Source: Gammaproteobacteria bacterium (GTDB taxonomy: Bacteria; Pseudomonadota; Gammaproteobacteria; Steroidobacterales; Steroidobacteraceae). From it: a DNA stretch of 46,390 nucleotides. This document shows positions 16,033 to 25,084 of this stretch, piece by piece. The first letter of the stretch is position 1. Each line of letters starts with the position of its first letter. The position numbers and the translations under genes were made by a program. The stretch lies in assembly GCA_003137095.1 (NCBI GenBank), contig PLET01000059.1:26314-72703 (forward strand), written 5' to 3'. The notes below the pieces were generated by a model. That model was not told the DNA's origin. It saw only the letters and a program-made list of their open reading frames with translations, and made no database searches.

Positions 16033-17085
16033 GATCGCTACGGCGGTGCACAAGGCGATCACCCCCGTCGGCAGCCAGCCGACCAATACGGCATTCAGAC
16101 CGAACAGCTGGCCGCCGTTTTCCACGGTGCGGGTGATGAGAAAGAAGACCACGCCGAGCAGCACCCCCACCACCGTGCGCGTACCGGCGCCGCTGGTGCG
16201 CAGCGGACCGAACACGAATGGCAGCGCCAGCAGGGTCACCACCACCACGGCAAACATGCGTGCGATGCGCGACCAGAAGCCGATCTCGAACACCGCCGTG
16301 TCGAGGTTGTTGCGCCGCAGATGATCGATGTAGGCAGACAGTCCGCGCAGCGTCAGCAGATCCGGATCGGTGGCGGCAAGCCCCAGAAACTCCGGATTGA
16401 CGGTGGAACGCATCGTCAGCTCGGTGGCCGATTCGCCCTGGATCTGGTCCGGCCCGAAACGCGTGGTCGCGACGTTGTGCAGGCGCCAGCGGCCCGGATC
16501 GGCGATCGATATGCGGTCGGCGCGCTGGATCGAGCGCAGGCGCGACGCGCCGTCCAGCTGGAACAGGACCACGCCGCCGAAGGCCTGATCCACCTCGCCG
16601 GTCTGCACGCGCAAAATCAGGTTGCCGTCCTTGACCCAGGCGCTGCTTTGGCCCGCGAAACTGACATCCGCCAGCTTGAGAGTGGTCTTTTCGCGCTTCG
16701 CGAATTGCGCGAGCGGCGGCGCGGCAAATTCGCCGATGCCGTACATCAGCAGCGCGAGGGTCATCCCGGCGAGCCCCACCGGCCAGCCGATACGCCACAC
16801 CGATACGCCCGAGGCGCGGGTCACGATCAATTCGCTGCCGGCGGCGAGATTGCCCAATCCCATCAGCGCACCGAGCATCGCTCCGATCGGCAGCAGTTCG
16901 AAGGCCTGCTGCGGAAGATTGAGCAGCGTGAACAGGAACGCGTCGCCGGCCGTGTAGCTGCCGATGCCGATCTCGCCCTGTTGGCTGATGAACAGCACCA
17001 GGGCGCCCAGGGCCAGCAGCACCGCCATCGCCAGCAGGGTGTAGACCAGCACGGTGCGGTACAAATAGCGGTCGAGGGTGTTCAC
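16018..17085 (-). CDS. lptG: LPS export ABC transporter permease LptG
   Basis: A 355-residue permease that, with LptF and the ATPase LptB, extracts lipopolysaccharide from the inner membrane toward the LptC-A-D bridge. It opens NTLDRYLYRTVLVYTLLAMAVLLAL, has a periplasmic beta-jellyroll domain (about residues 125-265) and closes with three spans, including FGPLRTSGAGTRTVVGVLLGVVFFLI and NAVLVGWLPTGVIAL. The start is GTG at 17085 in a GTGA overlap with the lptF stop; the much longer open frame upstream is shadow of lptF. Length and order are standard. Confidence 0.94.
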   Translation of the reverse strand: MNTLDRYLYRTVLVYTLLAMAVLLALGALVLFISQQGEIGIGSYTAGDAFLFTLLNLPQQAFELLPIGAMLGALMGLGNLAAGSELIVTRASGVSVWRIGWPVGLAGMTLALLMYGIGEFAAPPLAQFAKREKTTLKLADVSFAGQSSAWVKDGNLILRVQTGEVDQAFGGVVLFQLDGASRLRSIQRADRISIADPGRWRLHNVATTRFGPDQIQGESATELTMRSTVNPEFLGLAATDPDLLTLRGLSAYIDHLRRNNLDTAVFEIGFWSRIARMFAVVVVTLLALPFVFGPLRTSGAGTRTVVGVLLGVVFFLITRTVENGGQLFGLNAVLVGWLPTGVIALCTAVAISRTR

Positions 17086-18176
17086 GCCGACCTCTCCCGG
17101 GCGCGAAGCCAGAATGCCGGCGGCGATTCGCGAAACACCAGGTACAGTCCGAGCGCCACGGCCGCCAGGTGAACCCACCACACTCCGACCACGAGCGGCA
17201 GCACGCCCTTCTCCAACCAGACCTTGGCCGCCGACAGCAGATTCGAATAGACGAAATACACCATGATCGCGAATCCCACCCGTGCATAGCGGCCCTGGCG
17301 CGGCCGCAGGCGGCTCACGGGAACCGCGATCAGCGTCAGCACCAACGCCATCAGCGGGGTAGACGCCCGGAATTGCAGCTGCGCGATGTCCGACGGGACG
17401 CTCGAGCCCAACAGCTCGCTCGTGGGCTTGGTATCCGGGTCCTGGATGGCCGACGGGGCGACGGGAGTGGCGATCGGTATGCCGTGCTCCTGAAACTCGA
17501 TGACGCGAAAATCCCGGTGGCCGGGTTCGCCCTCGTAGCGGCGGCCGTTGTACAGGGTCACCAGGTGCAGGCCATCGGACGCCGTTTTCGTGTACGTGGC
17601 GGTGTCGGCCAGCGCGACTTCGATGCGCCCGGCGGATTCGCGCTGCACGAACACATTGTGCAGCACGCCCTGCTCGTCGACCCGTTCCGCGTAGAACACG
17701 GCATCCCCGCCGCCGAAGGAGCGAAAGCGGCCTGCGTCCAGCTGCCCGAACTGGGCATCCTTGAGCGCCGATTGGCGCAGCAGCTGCGCCTCGCGGTCGG
17801 CGCGGGGCACCTGCACGAAGGACAGCCAGCCGAGCCCGAGCGCGATGACCGCACTGAAACAAAACAGCGGTGCGAACAGACGGGCGGGGCCGAAACCGCA
17901 GGCCTGCAGCGCAGCCATCTCGCTGTCGTGGTACAGGCGGCCGAGCGTGAGCACCACCGCCAGCAGCAGCCCGACCGGCACCACCACCGACAGATTCATC
18001 ACGGCACCGAGCGCGATCAGGTCGATGACCACGTGGCGCCCGTACTGATTGTCCGCCGCCTGGCCGAGCACCCTGGACAGCTGATTGGAGATCAGGATGG
18101 CGACCAGGACGCCGGTGACTCCGAGCCAGGTCTGCACGACCTCGCGCAGTACGTATCGTTGAACCGTCCATTTCAT
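17082..18176 (-). CDS. lptF: LPS export ABC transporter permease LptF
   Basis: A 364-residue partner of LptG. It begins VQRYVLREVVQTWLGVTGVLVAILISNQLSRVLGQAA, followed by the cytoplasmic coupling segment GRLYHDSEMAALQACGFGPARLF, a periplasmic domain (about 135-265) and the C-terminal spans beginning LQFRASTPLMALVLTLIAVPVSRLRPRQGRYARVG. The start ATG at 18176 faces pepA across 84 bases, as is common in gammaproteobacteria. The open frame continues far upstream but that part is antisense to pepA and was excluded. Confidence 0.95.
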   Translation of the reverse strand: MKWTVQRYVLREVVQTWLGVTGVLVAILISNQLSRVLGQAADNQYGRHVVIDLIALGAVMNLSVVVPVGLLLAVVLTLGRLYHDSEMAALQACGFGPARLFAPLFCFSAVIALGLGWLSFVQVPRADREAQLLRQSALKDAQFGQLDAGRFRSFGGGDAVFYAERVDEQGVLHNVFVQRESAGRIEVALADTATYTKTASDGLHLVTLYNGRRYEGEPGHRDFRVIEFQEHGIPIATPVAPSAIQDPDTKPTSELLGSSVPSDIAQLQFRASTPLMALVLTLIAVPVSRLRPRQGRYARVGFAIMVYFVYSNLLSAAKVWLEKGVLPLVVGVWWVHLAAVALGLYLVFRESPPAFWLRARERSA

Positions 18177-18260
18177 GGCGTCGAGCTTAGAGCCTTGTTG
18201 ATTATCGAGTAAACTGACTGCCCACTTGGGACGAACAACGCACGCAACGGGGATCCGGAC
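18177..18260. promoter_or_regulatory. Divergent lptF-pepA promoter region
   Basis: This 84-base gap must serve both genes. For pepA, TAAACT at 18210-18215 is a possible -10 with only a poor -35 (CTTAGA, 18186-18191, 18-base spacer). For lptF, the minus-strand hexamer GATAAT at 18206-18201 is a possible -10 with no good -35. The gap is richer in A and T than the flanking genes. Confidence 0.35.
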
Positions 18261-19757
18261 ATGGAATTCAACACAATAGTCGACGCGCGGGTGCGCAAGG
18301 CCGCCGGATGTGCCGTCGTCGGCATCTACGAACAGGGTGACCTCGGGCTCGCCGCCCGTCAAGTCGACGCCCAGACCGGCGGTCTGCTCGGCAAGCTGCA
18401 TACGCGCGGCGACTTCCCCGGCAAGCTGGGGGACACTCTGCTGCTGACGGAGCCGCGGGGCGCCCCGGCAGCCCGCGTACTGCTGGTCGGCCTCGGTTCG
18501 CGCAAGGCGTTCGGCCGCAAACAATACCGCAAGGCGTTGCAATCGACGGCATCGGCCCTTGCCAAGACCGGCGCCCGGGACGCGGTGGTCTATCTGGCGA
18601 TGGAGAGCGTCGCGCAACTCGACGTGACCCATCGCGCGCGCATGGTCGCCGAGTCCCTGAGTGCACAGCTTTACAAGATTCCTGATCTGAAGACCGGCGC
18701 CAAACCCAAGCCGCCGCGCCTGACCCGGGTGAGCGTGGCGATGGCCGACGCCGCGGCGTCCAAGTCCGCCGCCGAGGGCGTGCGGATCGGCGCGGCGATG
18801 GCCGGCGGAATGGCGCTGTCGCGCGACCTTGCGAATCTGCCGCCGAATGTCTGCACGCCCCGCTATCTCGGCGCGCGCGCGCTCCAGCTGGCGCGGGACT
18901 GGCCGGACATCAAGGCCCGGGTGCTCGGCGAGCGCGAGATCAAGGCGCTCAAGATGGGCGCATTCCTGGCGGTGGCCAAGGGCTCGGTGGAACCGCCGCG
19001 GTTGATCGTTTGCGAATATCGGGGCGCCGGTCCCAAGGTCGCTCCGGTCTGCCTGGTGGGCAAGGGGATCACTTTCGATTCCGGCGGGATTTCGCTCAAG
19101 GACCCGCCCGCGATGGACGAGATGAAGTTCGACATGAGCGGCGCCGCCACCGTGCTCGGCGCCCTGCGTACCATCGTCGAACTCGAGTTGCCGGTCAATG
19201 TGGTGGTCATCGTGGCCACCTGCGAGAACATGCCGAGCGGCGCGGCGGTCAAACCCGCCGACATCGTCACCACGATGTCCGGGCAAACGGTCGAGGTGCT
19301 CAACACCGACGCGGAGGGCCGGCTGATCCTGTGCGATGCGATCACCTACAGCCGCCGCTTCAAGCCTGCCGCCGTGGTCGATGTGGCCACTTTGACCGGC
19401 GCCTGCGTCATTGCGCTCGGCAACCACTTCAGCGGCCTGATGAGCAACGATGAGACGCTCGCGCGGGAGCTGGAGGCGGCGGGGGTGCGCGCCGACGATC
19501 GCGCCTGGAGAATGCCCATCGGCGAGGAATACGCCGAACAATTGAAGAGTAACTTCGCCGACATCGCCAACGTCGGCGGCCGCGAGGGCGGCGCCTGCAC
19601 CGCCGCTTCGTTCCTGTGGAAGTTCGCCAAGGATCTGAAATGGGCGCATCTGGACATCGCCGGCACCGCCTGGCTCGGCGGCTCGCAGAAGGGCAGCACC
19701 GGCCGGCCGGTGCCGCTGCTGGTGGACTTCCTGATGCAGCGCGCGCAGGCGAAATGA
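18261..19757 (+). CDS. pepA: Leucyl aminopeptidase, M17 family
   Basis: A 498-residue cytosolic hexameric metallopeptidase that removes N-terminal residues from peptides. The N-terminal ~180 residues form the macrodomain-like part. The catalytic domain has GKGITFDSGGISLK (metal ligands including Lys268 and Asp273), MKFDMSGAATVLGA, and the family signature NTDAEGRL at about residues 348-355. HFSGLMSNDETLARELEAAG and the end REGGACTAASFLWKF are also normal. In E. coli PepA doubles as a DNA-binding regulator; nothing here tests that. It heads a long plus-strand unit through holC and valS. Confidence 0.96.
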   Translation: MEFNTIVDARVRKAAGCAVVGIYEQGDLGLAARQVDAQTGGLLGKLHTRGDFPGKLGDTLLLTEPRGAPAARVLLVGLGSRKAFGRKQYRKALQSTASALAKTGARDAVVYLAMESVAQLDVTHRARMVAESLSAQLYKIPDLKTGAKPKPPRLTRVSVAMADAAASKSAAEGVRIGAAMAGGMALSRDLANLPPNVCTPRYLGARALQLARDWPDIKARVLGEREIKALKMGAFLAVAKGSVEPPRLIVCEYRGAGPKVAPVCLVGKGITFDSGGISLKDPPAMDEMKFDMSGAATVLGALRTIVELELPVNVVVIVATCENMPSGAAVKPADIVTTMSGQTVEVLNTDAEGRLILCDAITYSRRFKPAAVVDVATLTGACVIALGNHFSGLMSNDETLARELEAAGVRADDRAWRMPIGEEYAEQLKSNFADIANVGGREGGACTAASFLWKFAKDLKWAHLDIAGTAWLGGSQKGSTGRPVPLLVDFLMQRAQAK

Positions 19758-20200
19758 CCAGCCGCGTGGACTTCTACGTGCTGGACAGCTCCGCCGTGAA
19801 GCAGCGCTGGCTGTTCGCCTGCCGGCTGGTGGAGAAGGCCTATTTGAACGACCTGCGCGTCGTCATTCTGGCCGATCCCGCCGATGCCGGGGGATTGGAT
19901 GATTTGCTGTGGACGTTCAGCGAGCGCTCTTTCGTTCCTCACGAGCTGTGCGTCGATGGACGCGCCGACGCCGCCTCGCCGGTGCATCTGGCCGTGGACG
20001 CGGATACCGCGCCGGCCGCCGATCTGCTGGTCAACCTCAGCGGCCGCCTGCCGCCGCGGCTGGAGCGTTTCGCCTCGGTCGCCGAGATCGTCGATGCCGA
20101 CGCCGAGTGGCGCCGGCTCGGTCGGGAGCGCTTCAAATCCTATCGCGAACAGAAACTCACGCTGAACACGCACCAACCGGGTGACTCCGGGAACATTTGA
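19754..20200 (+). CDS. holC: DNA polymerase III subunit chi
   Basis: A 148-residue accessory subunit of the replicative polymerase clamp-loader complex that links it to single-stranded-DNA-binding protein through psi and SSB. It starts VDFYVLDSSAVKQRWLFACRLVEKAYLNDLRVVI, has the conserved LDDLLWTFSERSFVPHEL, and ends ERFASVAEIVDADAEWRRLGRERFKSYREQ, all in family order. The start ATG overlaps the pepA stop. The pepA-holC-valS order supports the call. Confidence 0.93.
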   Translation: MTSRVDFYVLDSSAVKQRWLFACRLVEKAYLNDLRVVILADPADAGGLDDLLWTFSERSFVPHELCVDGRADAASPVHLAVDADTAPAADLLVNLSGRLPPRLERFASVAEIVDADAEWRRLGRERFKSYREQKLTLNTHQPGDSGNI

Positions 20201-20208
20201 CGTTCTGC

Positions 20209-20484
20209 ATGAGTCCAGGACCTCTCGACCCGAGCACCATCCCCATCCTCACCGACGCGGTCGAGGACGCGGCCGGGATTTCCCCGACGGTCGATCTGGC
20301 CGCGATCCGCTCCGCCGTGCTCGCCGCCACCTTCGAGCTGGCCGACTCGCTCATCAAGGACGCCGCCAGGGACATCGAGAGCAGCCTGTTCGAACGGGTG
20401 CTCGAGCGCCTGCATGCGCAATTGCCGCAGCTCATCGACCGCGTGCTGCGCGAACAGGCATCGATCCCGGAGAGCCATGGATAA
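20209..20484 (+). CDS. Small conserved protein between holC and valS
   Basis: A 91-residue acidic protein, mostly helical, without signal peptide. It begins [19 protein letters not shown] and ends in a long amphipathic helix ([19 protein letters not shown]). Small proteins with a leading IPxLTD motif are found between holC and valS in Beta- and Gammaproteobacteria (I recall DUF2486), and I think this is one; their function is unknown. ATG 20209 is chosen. A TTG at 20197 overlapping the holC stop is also possible. The 3' end overlaps valS by 8 bases. Confidence 0.7.
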   Translation: MSPGPLDPSTIPILTDAVEDAAGISPTVDLAAIRSAVLAATFELADSLIKDAARDIESSLFERVLERLHAQLPQLIDRVLREQASIPESHG

Positions 20485-23239
20485 AGCCTTCACGCCCGCC
20501 GACATCGAAACGCGGATCTACGCCCGATGGGAGAGCCTCGGCGCGTTCGCGCCCGGCGGCCGCGGTCCCGCCTATTCGATCGTCATCCCGCCCCCCAACG
20601 TCACCGGCACGCTGCACATGGGCCACGCCTTCCAGGACACCATCATGGATGCGCTCATCCGCTACCGGCGCATGCGCGGATTCGACACGCTCTGGCAACC
20701 CGGCACCGACCATGCTGGAATCGCCACCCAGATGGTGGTGGAGCGACAGCTCAACGCGGAAGGCAGGAGCCGCCTTGAAGTGGGCCGCGATGCGTTCATC
20801 GAACGCGTCTGGCGCTGGAAGGAGCAATCCGGCGGCGTGATCGCCAACCAGCTGCGCCGCCTGGGCGCGTCGGTCGACTGGAGCCGCGACAAGTTCACCA
20901 TGGATCCGGCGCTCTCGAGCGCCGTGACCGAGGTGTTCGTGCGGCTGCATGCCGAGGGTCTGATCTACCGCGGCAAGCGGCTGGTGAACTGGGACCCGGT
21001 GCTCAAGACCGCCCTGTCCGACCTGGAGGTGGTCGCCACCGAGGAGCACGGCAGTCTGTGGCATCTGCGCTATCCCCTGGCGGACGGCGGCGGCCATTTG
21101 GTGGTCGCGACCACGCGGCCGGAAACCATGCTGGGCGACGCGGCGGTGGCCGTGCACCCGGCGGATGAGCGCTATCGCGCCTTGATCGGCCGCAGACTGC
21201 GCCTGCCGCTCACGGCACGCGAGATCCCGGTGATCGGCGACGAATACGTCGACCCGCAGTTCGGCAGCGGCTGCGTGAAAATCACGCCCGCGCATGATTT
21301 CAACGACTACGAGGTCGGCCGGCGCCACTCGCTGCCGCTGATCAACATCATGACGCCGTCGGCAACGCTCAACGACGAAGTGTCGGCGCCCTACCGCGGC
21401 CTCGACCTTGATGCGGCGCGCAAGCGCATCCTCGCCGACCTCGAGGCGCTCGGTCTGGTCGAACGCGTCGAACCGCACGTGCTCAGCGTGCCCCGCGGCG
21501 ACCGCAGCCATGCGGTGCTCGAACCTCTGCTCACGGACCAATGGTATGTCGACGTCGCGCCCCTGGCGCGGCCGGCCGTGCGCGCCGTCGAGGAGGGCCG
21601 CATACGATTCGTACCCGAGAATTGGACGGGCGTCTATTACGAATGGATGCGCAACATCAAGGACTGGTGCATAAGCCGCCAGCTGTGGTGGGGCCACCGC
21701 ATCCCGGCGTGGTACGACGCCGACGGACGCTGGTACGTGGCGCGCTCCGAGGCCGAGGCGCGCGCCGCCCACGGCCTCGCGGATTCGGTGGTGCTGCGCC
21801 AGGATGAGGATGTGCTGGACACCTGGTTCTCCTCGGCGTTGTGGCCGTTCTCCACCCAGGGGTGGCCCCAGCCCACGCGCGATCTCGCGACCTACTACCC
21901 GACCTCGGTGCTGGTCACGGGCTTCGACATCATATTTTTCTGGGTCGCCCGCATGATCATGATGGGCTTGAAATTCACCGGAGAGGTGCCGTTCCGCGAG
22001 GTGTACATACACGGCCTGATCCGCGATCACGACGGCCAGAAGATGTCCAAGTCCAAGGGCAACGTGATCGACCCGCTCGACATCGTCGACGGCATCCCGC
22101 TCGATGCGCTGCTCATAAAACGCACCAGTGGATTGATGCAGCCGAAGATGCAGCCTGCCATCGAGAGGGCGACGCGCAGGCAATTTCCGCAGGGCATACC
22201 GGCGTTCGGCACCGATGCGCTGCGCCTGAGCTTCGCGTCGCTCGCCACGCAAAGCCGCGACCTGCGATTCGACATGGCGCGGGTGGAGGGGTATCGCAAT
22301 TTTTGCAACAAGCTGTGGAACGCCGCCCGCTTCGTGCTGATGAACGTCGAGGACCAGGATCTGCGCCGCGGGGGCGCCGAGTTCGGACTTGCCGACCGGT
22401 GGATCGGTTCGCGCCTGCGCGCGGCCCTCGAGCGCGTCGAACTCGGCTTCGCCGACTACCGACTGGACAACGTGGCGAGCGCTCTCTATGAGTTCACGTG
22501 GAACGAATTCTGCGATTGGTACCTGGAATTCTCGAAGGCGGTGCTGCAGTCGCCGGCCGCGAGCGATGCGCAAAAACGCGGCACGCGGCTGACCCTGATC
22601 GGCACCCTCGAAATGCTGCTGCGCGCACTGCACCCGCTGGCGCCGTTCATCACCGAGGAGATCTGGCAGCGCGCGCGTCTGAGCGCCGGTGTTGCGGGAG
22701 AAACCGTCATGCTGGCCCCCTTCCCGGCCGGTGCGCCGGCGGACGCCGATGCTGAACGGGAGATGCGCTGGGTCATGGACTTCATCCTCGGGGTGCGCCA
22801 GATCCGCGGCGAGATGGACATTCCGTGGAGCCGCCGGCTCGACGTGCTGCTGCAGAACGCCTCGGCCGCCGACATCGCCTTTCTGGAGCGCAATCTGTTC
22901 CTGCTGGAGCGGCTCGCCGGCATCTCGGCGCCGCAGCTGCTCGGGCCCGCAGCGGCGGCGCCGATCTCGGCCGTCGCGCTGCTCGGCGGTCTTCAGATCC
23001 TGGTGCCGATGGCCGGATTGATCGATCCGGCGGCCGAACTGGACCGCCTGGCGAAGCGGCTGCGCAGGTCCGAAGGGGAACTCGAGAAATTGCAGGCCAA
23101 GCTCGCCAAGCCGGAGTTCGCTGAGAACGCGCCGCCCGAGGTGGTCGCGAAGGACACGCTGCGCCGCACGGAGCTACTCACCGAGATCGGCCAACTGCGG
23201 GCGCAGACCAGGCGGGTGAGCGCACTGCGCACGCAATGA
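20477..23239 (+). CDS. valS: Valine-tRNA ligase
   Basis: A 920-residue class I synthetase that charges tRNA-Val. [15 protein letters not shown] carries the HIGH-type motif HMGH at 47-50, and KMSKS is intact at 522-526. The editing domain (about 190-350) contains [20 protein letters not shown], and the anticodon-binding part includes [13 protein letters not shown]. The final ~65 residues form the ValS-specific coiled coil ([32 protein letters not shown]). The start at 20477 matches the conserved N-terminus [17 protein letters not shown]. The length is slightly under the E. coli enzyme (951). Confidence 0.97.
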   Translation: MDKAFTPADIETRIYARWESLGAFAPGGRGPAYSIVIPPPNVTGTLHMGHAFQDTIMDALIRYRRMRGFDTLWQPGTDHAGIATQMVVERQLNAEGRSRLEVGRDAFIERVWRWKEQSGGVIANQLRRLGASVDWSRDKFTMDPALSSAVTEVFVRLHAEGLIYRGKRLVNWDPVLKTALSDLEVVATEEHGSLWHLRYPLADGGGHLVVATTRPETMLGDAAVAVHPADERYRALIGRRLRLPLTAREIPVIGDEYVDPQFGSGCVKITPAHDFNDYEVGRRHSLPLINIMTPSATLNDEVSAPYRGLDLDAARKRILADLEALGLVERVEPHVLSVPRGDRSHAVLEPLLTDQWYVDVAPLARPAVRAVEEGRIRFVPENWTGVYYEWMRNIKDWCISRQLWWGHRIPAWYDADGRWYVARSEAEARAAHGLADSVVLRQDEDVLDTWFSSALWPFSTQGWPQPTRDLATYYPTSVLVTGFDIIFFWVARMIMMGLKFTGEVPFREVYIHGLIRDHDGQKMSKSKGNVIDPLDIVDGIPLDALLIKRTSGLMQPKMQPAIERATRRQFPQGIPAFGTDALRLSFASLATQSRDLRFDMARVEGYRNFCNKLWNAARFVLMNVEDQDLRRGGAEFGLADRWIGSRLRAALERVELGFADYRLDNVASALYEFTWNEFCDWYLEFSKAVLQSPAASDAQKRGTRLTLIGTLEMLLRALHPLAPFITEEIWQRARLSAGVAGETVMLAPFPAGAPADADAEREMRWVMDFILGVRQIRGEMDIPWSRRLDVLLQNASAADIAFLERNLFLLERLAGISAPQLLGPAAAAPISAVALLGGLQILVPMAGLIDPAAELDRLAKRLRRSEGELEKLQAKLAKPEFAENAPPEVVAKDTLRRTELLTEIGQLRAQTRRVSALRTQ

Positions 23240-24147
23240 ACACCTCCAAGTCCGACATCGATGCGGTGCTGACACAGCTCAATCGCGTCATCCTCGGCAA
23301 GGACCGGCAGATCCGCATGTGTCTCGCCTGCCTGCTGGCGCAGGGTCACCTGCTGATCGAGGACGTTCCCGGCGTGGGCAAGACCATCCTCGCCCACGCC
23401 ATCGCCAAGACGCTCGGCCTGAGCTTCCAACGCATCCAGTTCACCAGCGACCTGCTGCCCGCCGATGTGCTCGGCGTCTCCATCTACGACCGCGAGGCCG
23501 GCAAGTTCCGCTTCCAGCACGGCCCGATCTTTGCCCAGTTGGTGCTCGCCGATGAAATCAACCGCGCTTCACCCAAGGCACAGAGTGCCCTGCTCGAGGC
23601 CATGGAGGAGCATCAGGTGACGCTCGACGGCCAGACCATGCCGCTGCCCGAGCCGTTTTTCGTGATTGCGACGCAAAATCCGCAGGATCAGGCGGGAACC
23701 TTTCCACTGCCGGAATCGCAACTGGACCGCTTTCTGATGCGCGTGCATCTCGGCTACCCGGCGGCCGCGGCGGAGCGCGAGCTGCTGAGCGGCGTGGACC
23801 GGCGCGAATTGCTGGGGACGCTCCCCAAGGTGGTCGGCGGGGAGCGCCTGCGGCTGATTCAACGCGACGTGCAGGGCGTGCATGCGGCACCGGCACTGCT
23901 CGATTATGTGCAGGCGCTGGTTGCCCACACCCGCCATCAGGCGGGCGTACGGCACGGCCTGTCGCCGCGCGCGGCCATCGGGCTGCTGCGCGCCGCGCGC
24001 GCCTGGGCGCTGATCGCGGGCCGCGGCGAGGTGATCCCGGAACACGTGCAGGCCGTGCTCGAATCGGTGGTCGGGCATCGGGTGCATCAGGGTGAGTCGG
24101 GTCCGAACACGATCACCCGGCTGCTCGAGGCCGTACCCATCCCGTGA
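23236..24147 (+). CDS. MoxR family AAA+ ATPase
   Basis: A 303-residue ATPase. Walker A is [10 protein letters not shown], Walker [24 protein letters not shown], and sensor 1 [50 protein letters not shown] is the sensor 2 region. MoxR proteins act as chaperone-like ATPases, often with a DUF58 protein and a transglutaminase-like membrane protein, and the same trio follows here. The start overlaps the valS stop and the stop overlaps the GTG of the DUF58 gene. Confidence 0.94.
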   Translation: MNTSKSDIDAVLTQLNRVILGKDRQIRMCLACLLAQGHLLIEDVPGVGKTILAHAIAKTLGLSFQRIQFTSDLLPADVLGVSIYDREAGKFRFQHGPIFAQLVLADEINRASPKAQSALLEAMEEHQVTLDGQTMPLPEPFFVIATQNPQDQAGTFPLPESQLDRFLMRVHLGYPAAAAERELLSGVDRRELLGTLPKVVGGERLRLIQRDVQGVHAAPALLDYVQALVAHTRHQAGVRHGLSPRAAIGLLRAARAWALIAGRGEVIPEHVQAVLESVVGHRVHQGESGPNTITRLLEAVPIP

Positions 24148-25084
24148 CCGCAAAACCCCTGAGCGGATTGCTGCGGGCGGCGGGGATGAGATTTCGCGCC
24201 TGGGCCGCAAGGCGCCATGGACGCGATGCGCTGCCGGCCATCATCCTCAGCCGGCGAATCTACATCCTGCCGACCCGCTACGGACTGATGCTGGCCGCGC
24301 TGGTGGTCGCGATGCTGATCGCCGGCTTGAATTACAACAGCAACCTGGGTCTGGCCTTTGCGTTCCTGATGGCCAGCCTCGCGGTCGTCGCCATGCATCA
24401 TTGCCACCGCAACCTGCTCGGCCTCAAGGTGGACATCGAATCGCAAATCGACGCCTTCGCCGGATCACAGGCGGCTCTGCGCTTCGCGCTGCGCAACGAC
24501 TCGATCTTGGATCGCCGCGACATCGAGATCCGCTGCACGATCGAGACCACCGGCGCGCAGGGCTCGGGCATGCAAAGCGTGCCCGCGAAGGCGCAGATGC
24601 AGGATGTGGTCGGCCTGCCGGTGGCGCGCCGCGGCGTCATCCGCCTGGGCCAGTTCGAAATGCACACCCGATACCCGTTCGGATGGTTTCACGCCTGGAC
24701 CTATGTGTATGCACCGCTTACCGTGTTCGCGGCGCCGCGGCCGTCTCCGAAATCCGCGGCGAGGAGGACTTCGCCGGCTTGCGCGCCTACGAACCCGGAA
24801 TGCCGCTCAAGCACATGGCATGGAAGGTGCTGGCGCGCGGTGCGGAACCGGCGGTGCGCAGCTACTCGAGCCTCGGCGCCGATCCGGAATGGCTCGACTG
24901 GCATGTGCTCGGGGATCTGCCGCCGGAGGCACGCCTCTCGCAGCTGTGCCGGTGGATCCTCGATCGCGAGGCCGCGGGCCGTCCCTACGCCCTGCGGCTG
25001 CCACGGATGGAAATTGCGCCGGCGATCGGACCCGCCCACCGCGCCGCGTGCCTGCGGGCCCTCGCCGCCCTGAAGGTCGGATGA
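24144..25084 (+). pseudogene. DUF58 domain protein, internal deletion with frame change
   Basis: DUF58 proteins of MoxR clusters are usually 310-330 residues. The first ~198 residues are readable in one frame: two membrane spans (YGLMLAALVVAMLIAGLNYN and LGLAFAFLMASLAVVAM), then a beta domain ending RYPFGWFHAWTYVY. The hallmark GEEDFAGLRAYEPGMPLKHMAWKVLARG and everything after it lies in the next frame. Homologues have about 40-45 residues between the WTYVY-like and EDFAGL motifs, whereas about 24 codons remain here. So roughly 20 residues plus a frame shift are missing, at about 24737-24746. Translation as read would end in arginine-rich nonsense at 25073. A sequencing or assembly error is a real alternative. 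The GTG start overlaps moxR. Confidence 0.87.

Noticed and set aside
22070-22290. Possible insertion in ValS after KMSKS
   Set aside because: The stretch after KMSKS is long but reads smoothly to [14 protein letters not shown], as in other proteobacterial enzymes.
20432-22633. A 733-residue open frame antisense to valS
   Set aside because: Same mirror effect; valS is complete on the plus strand.
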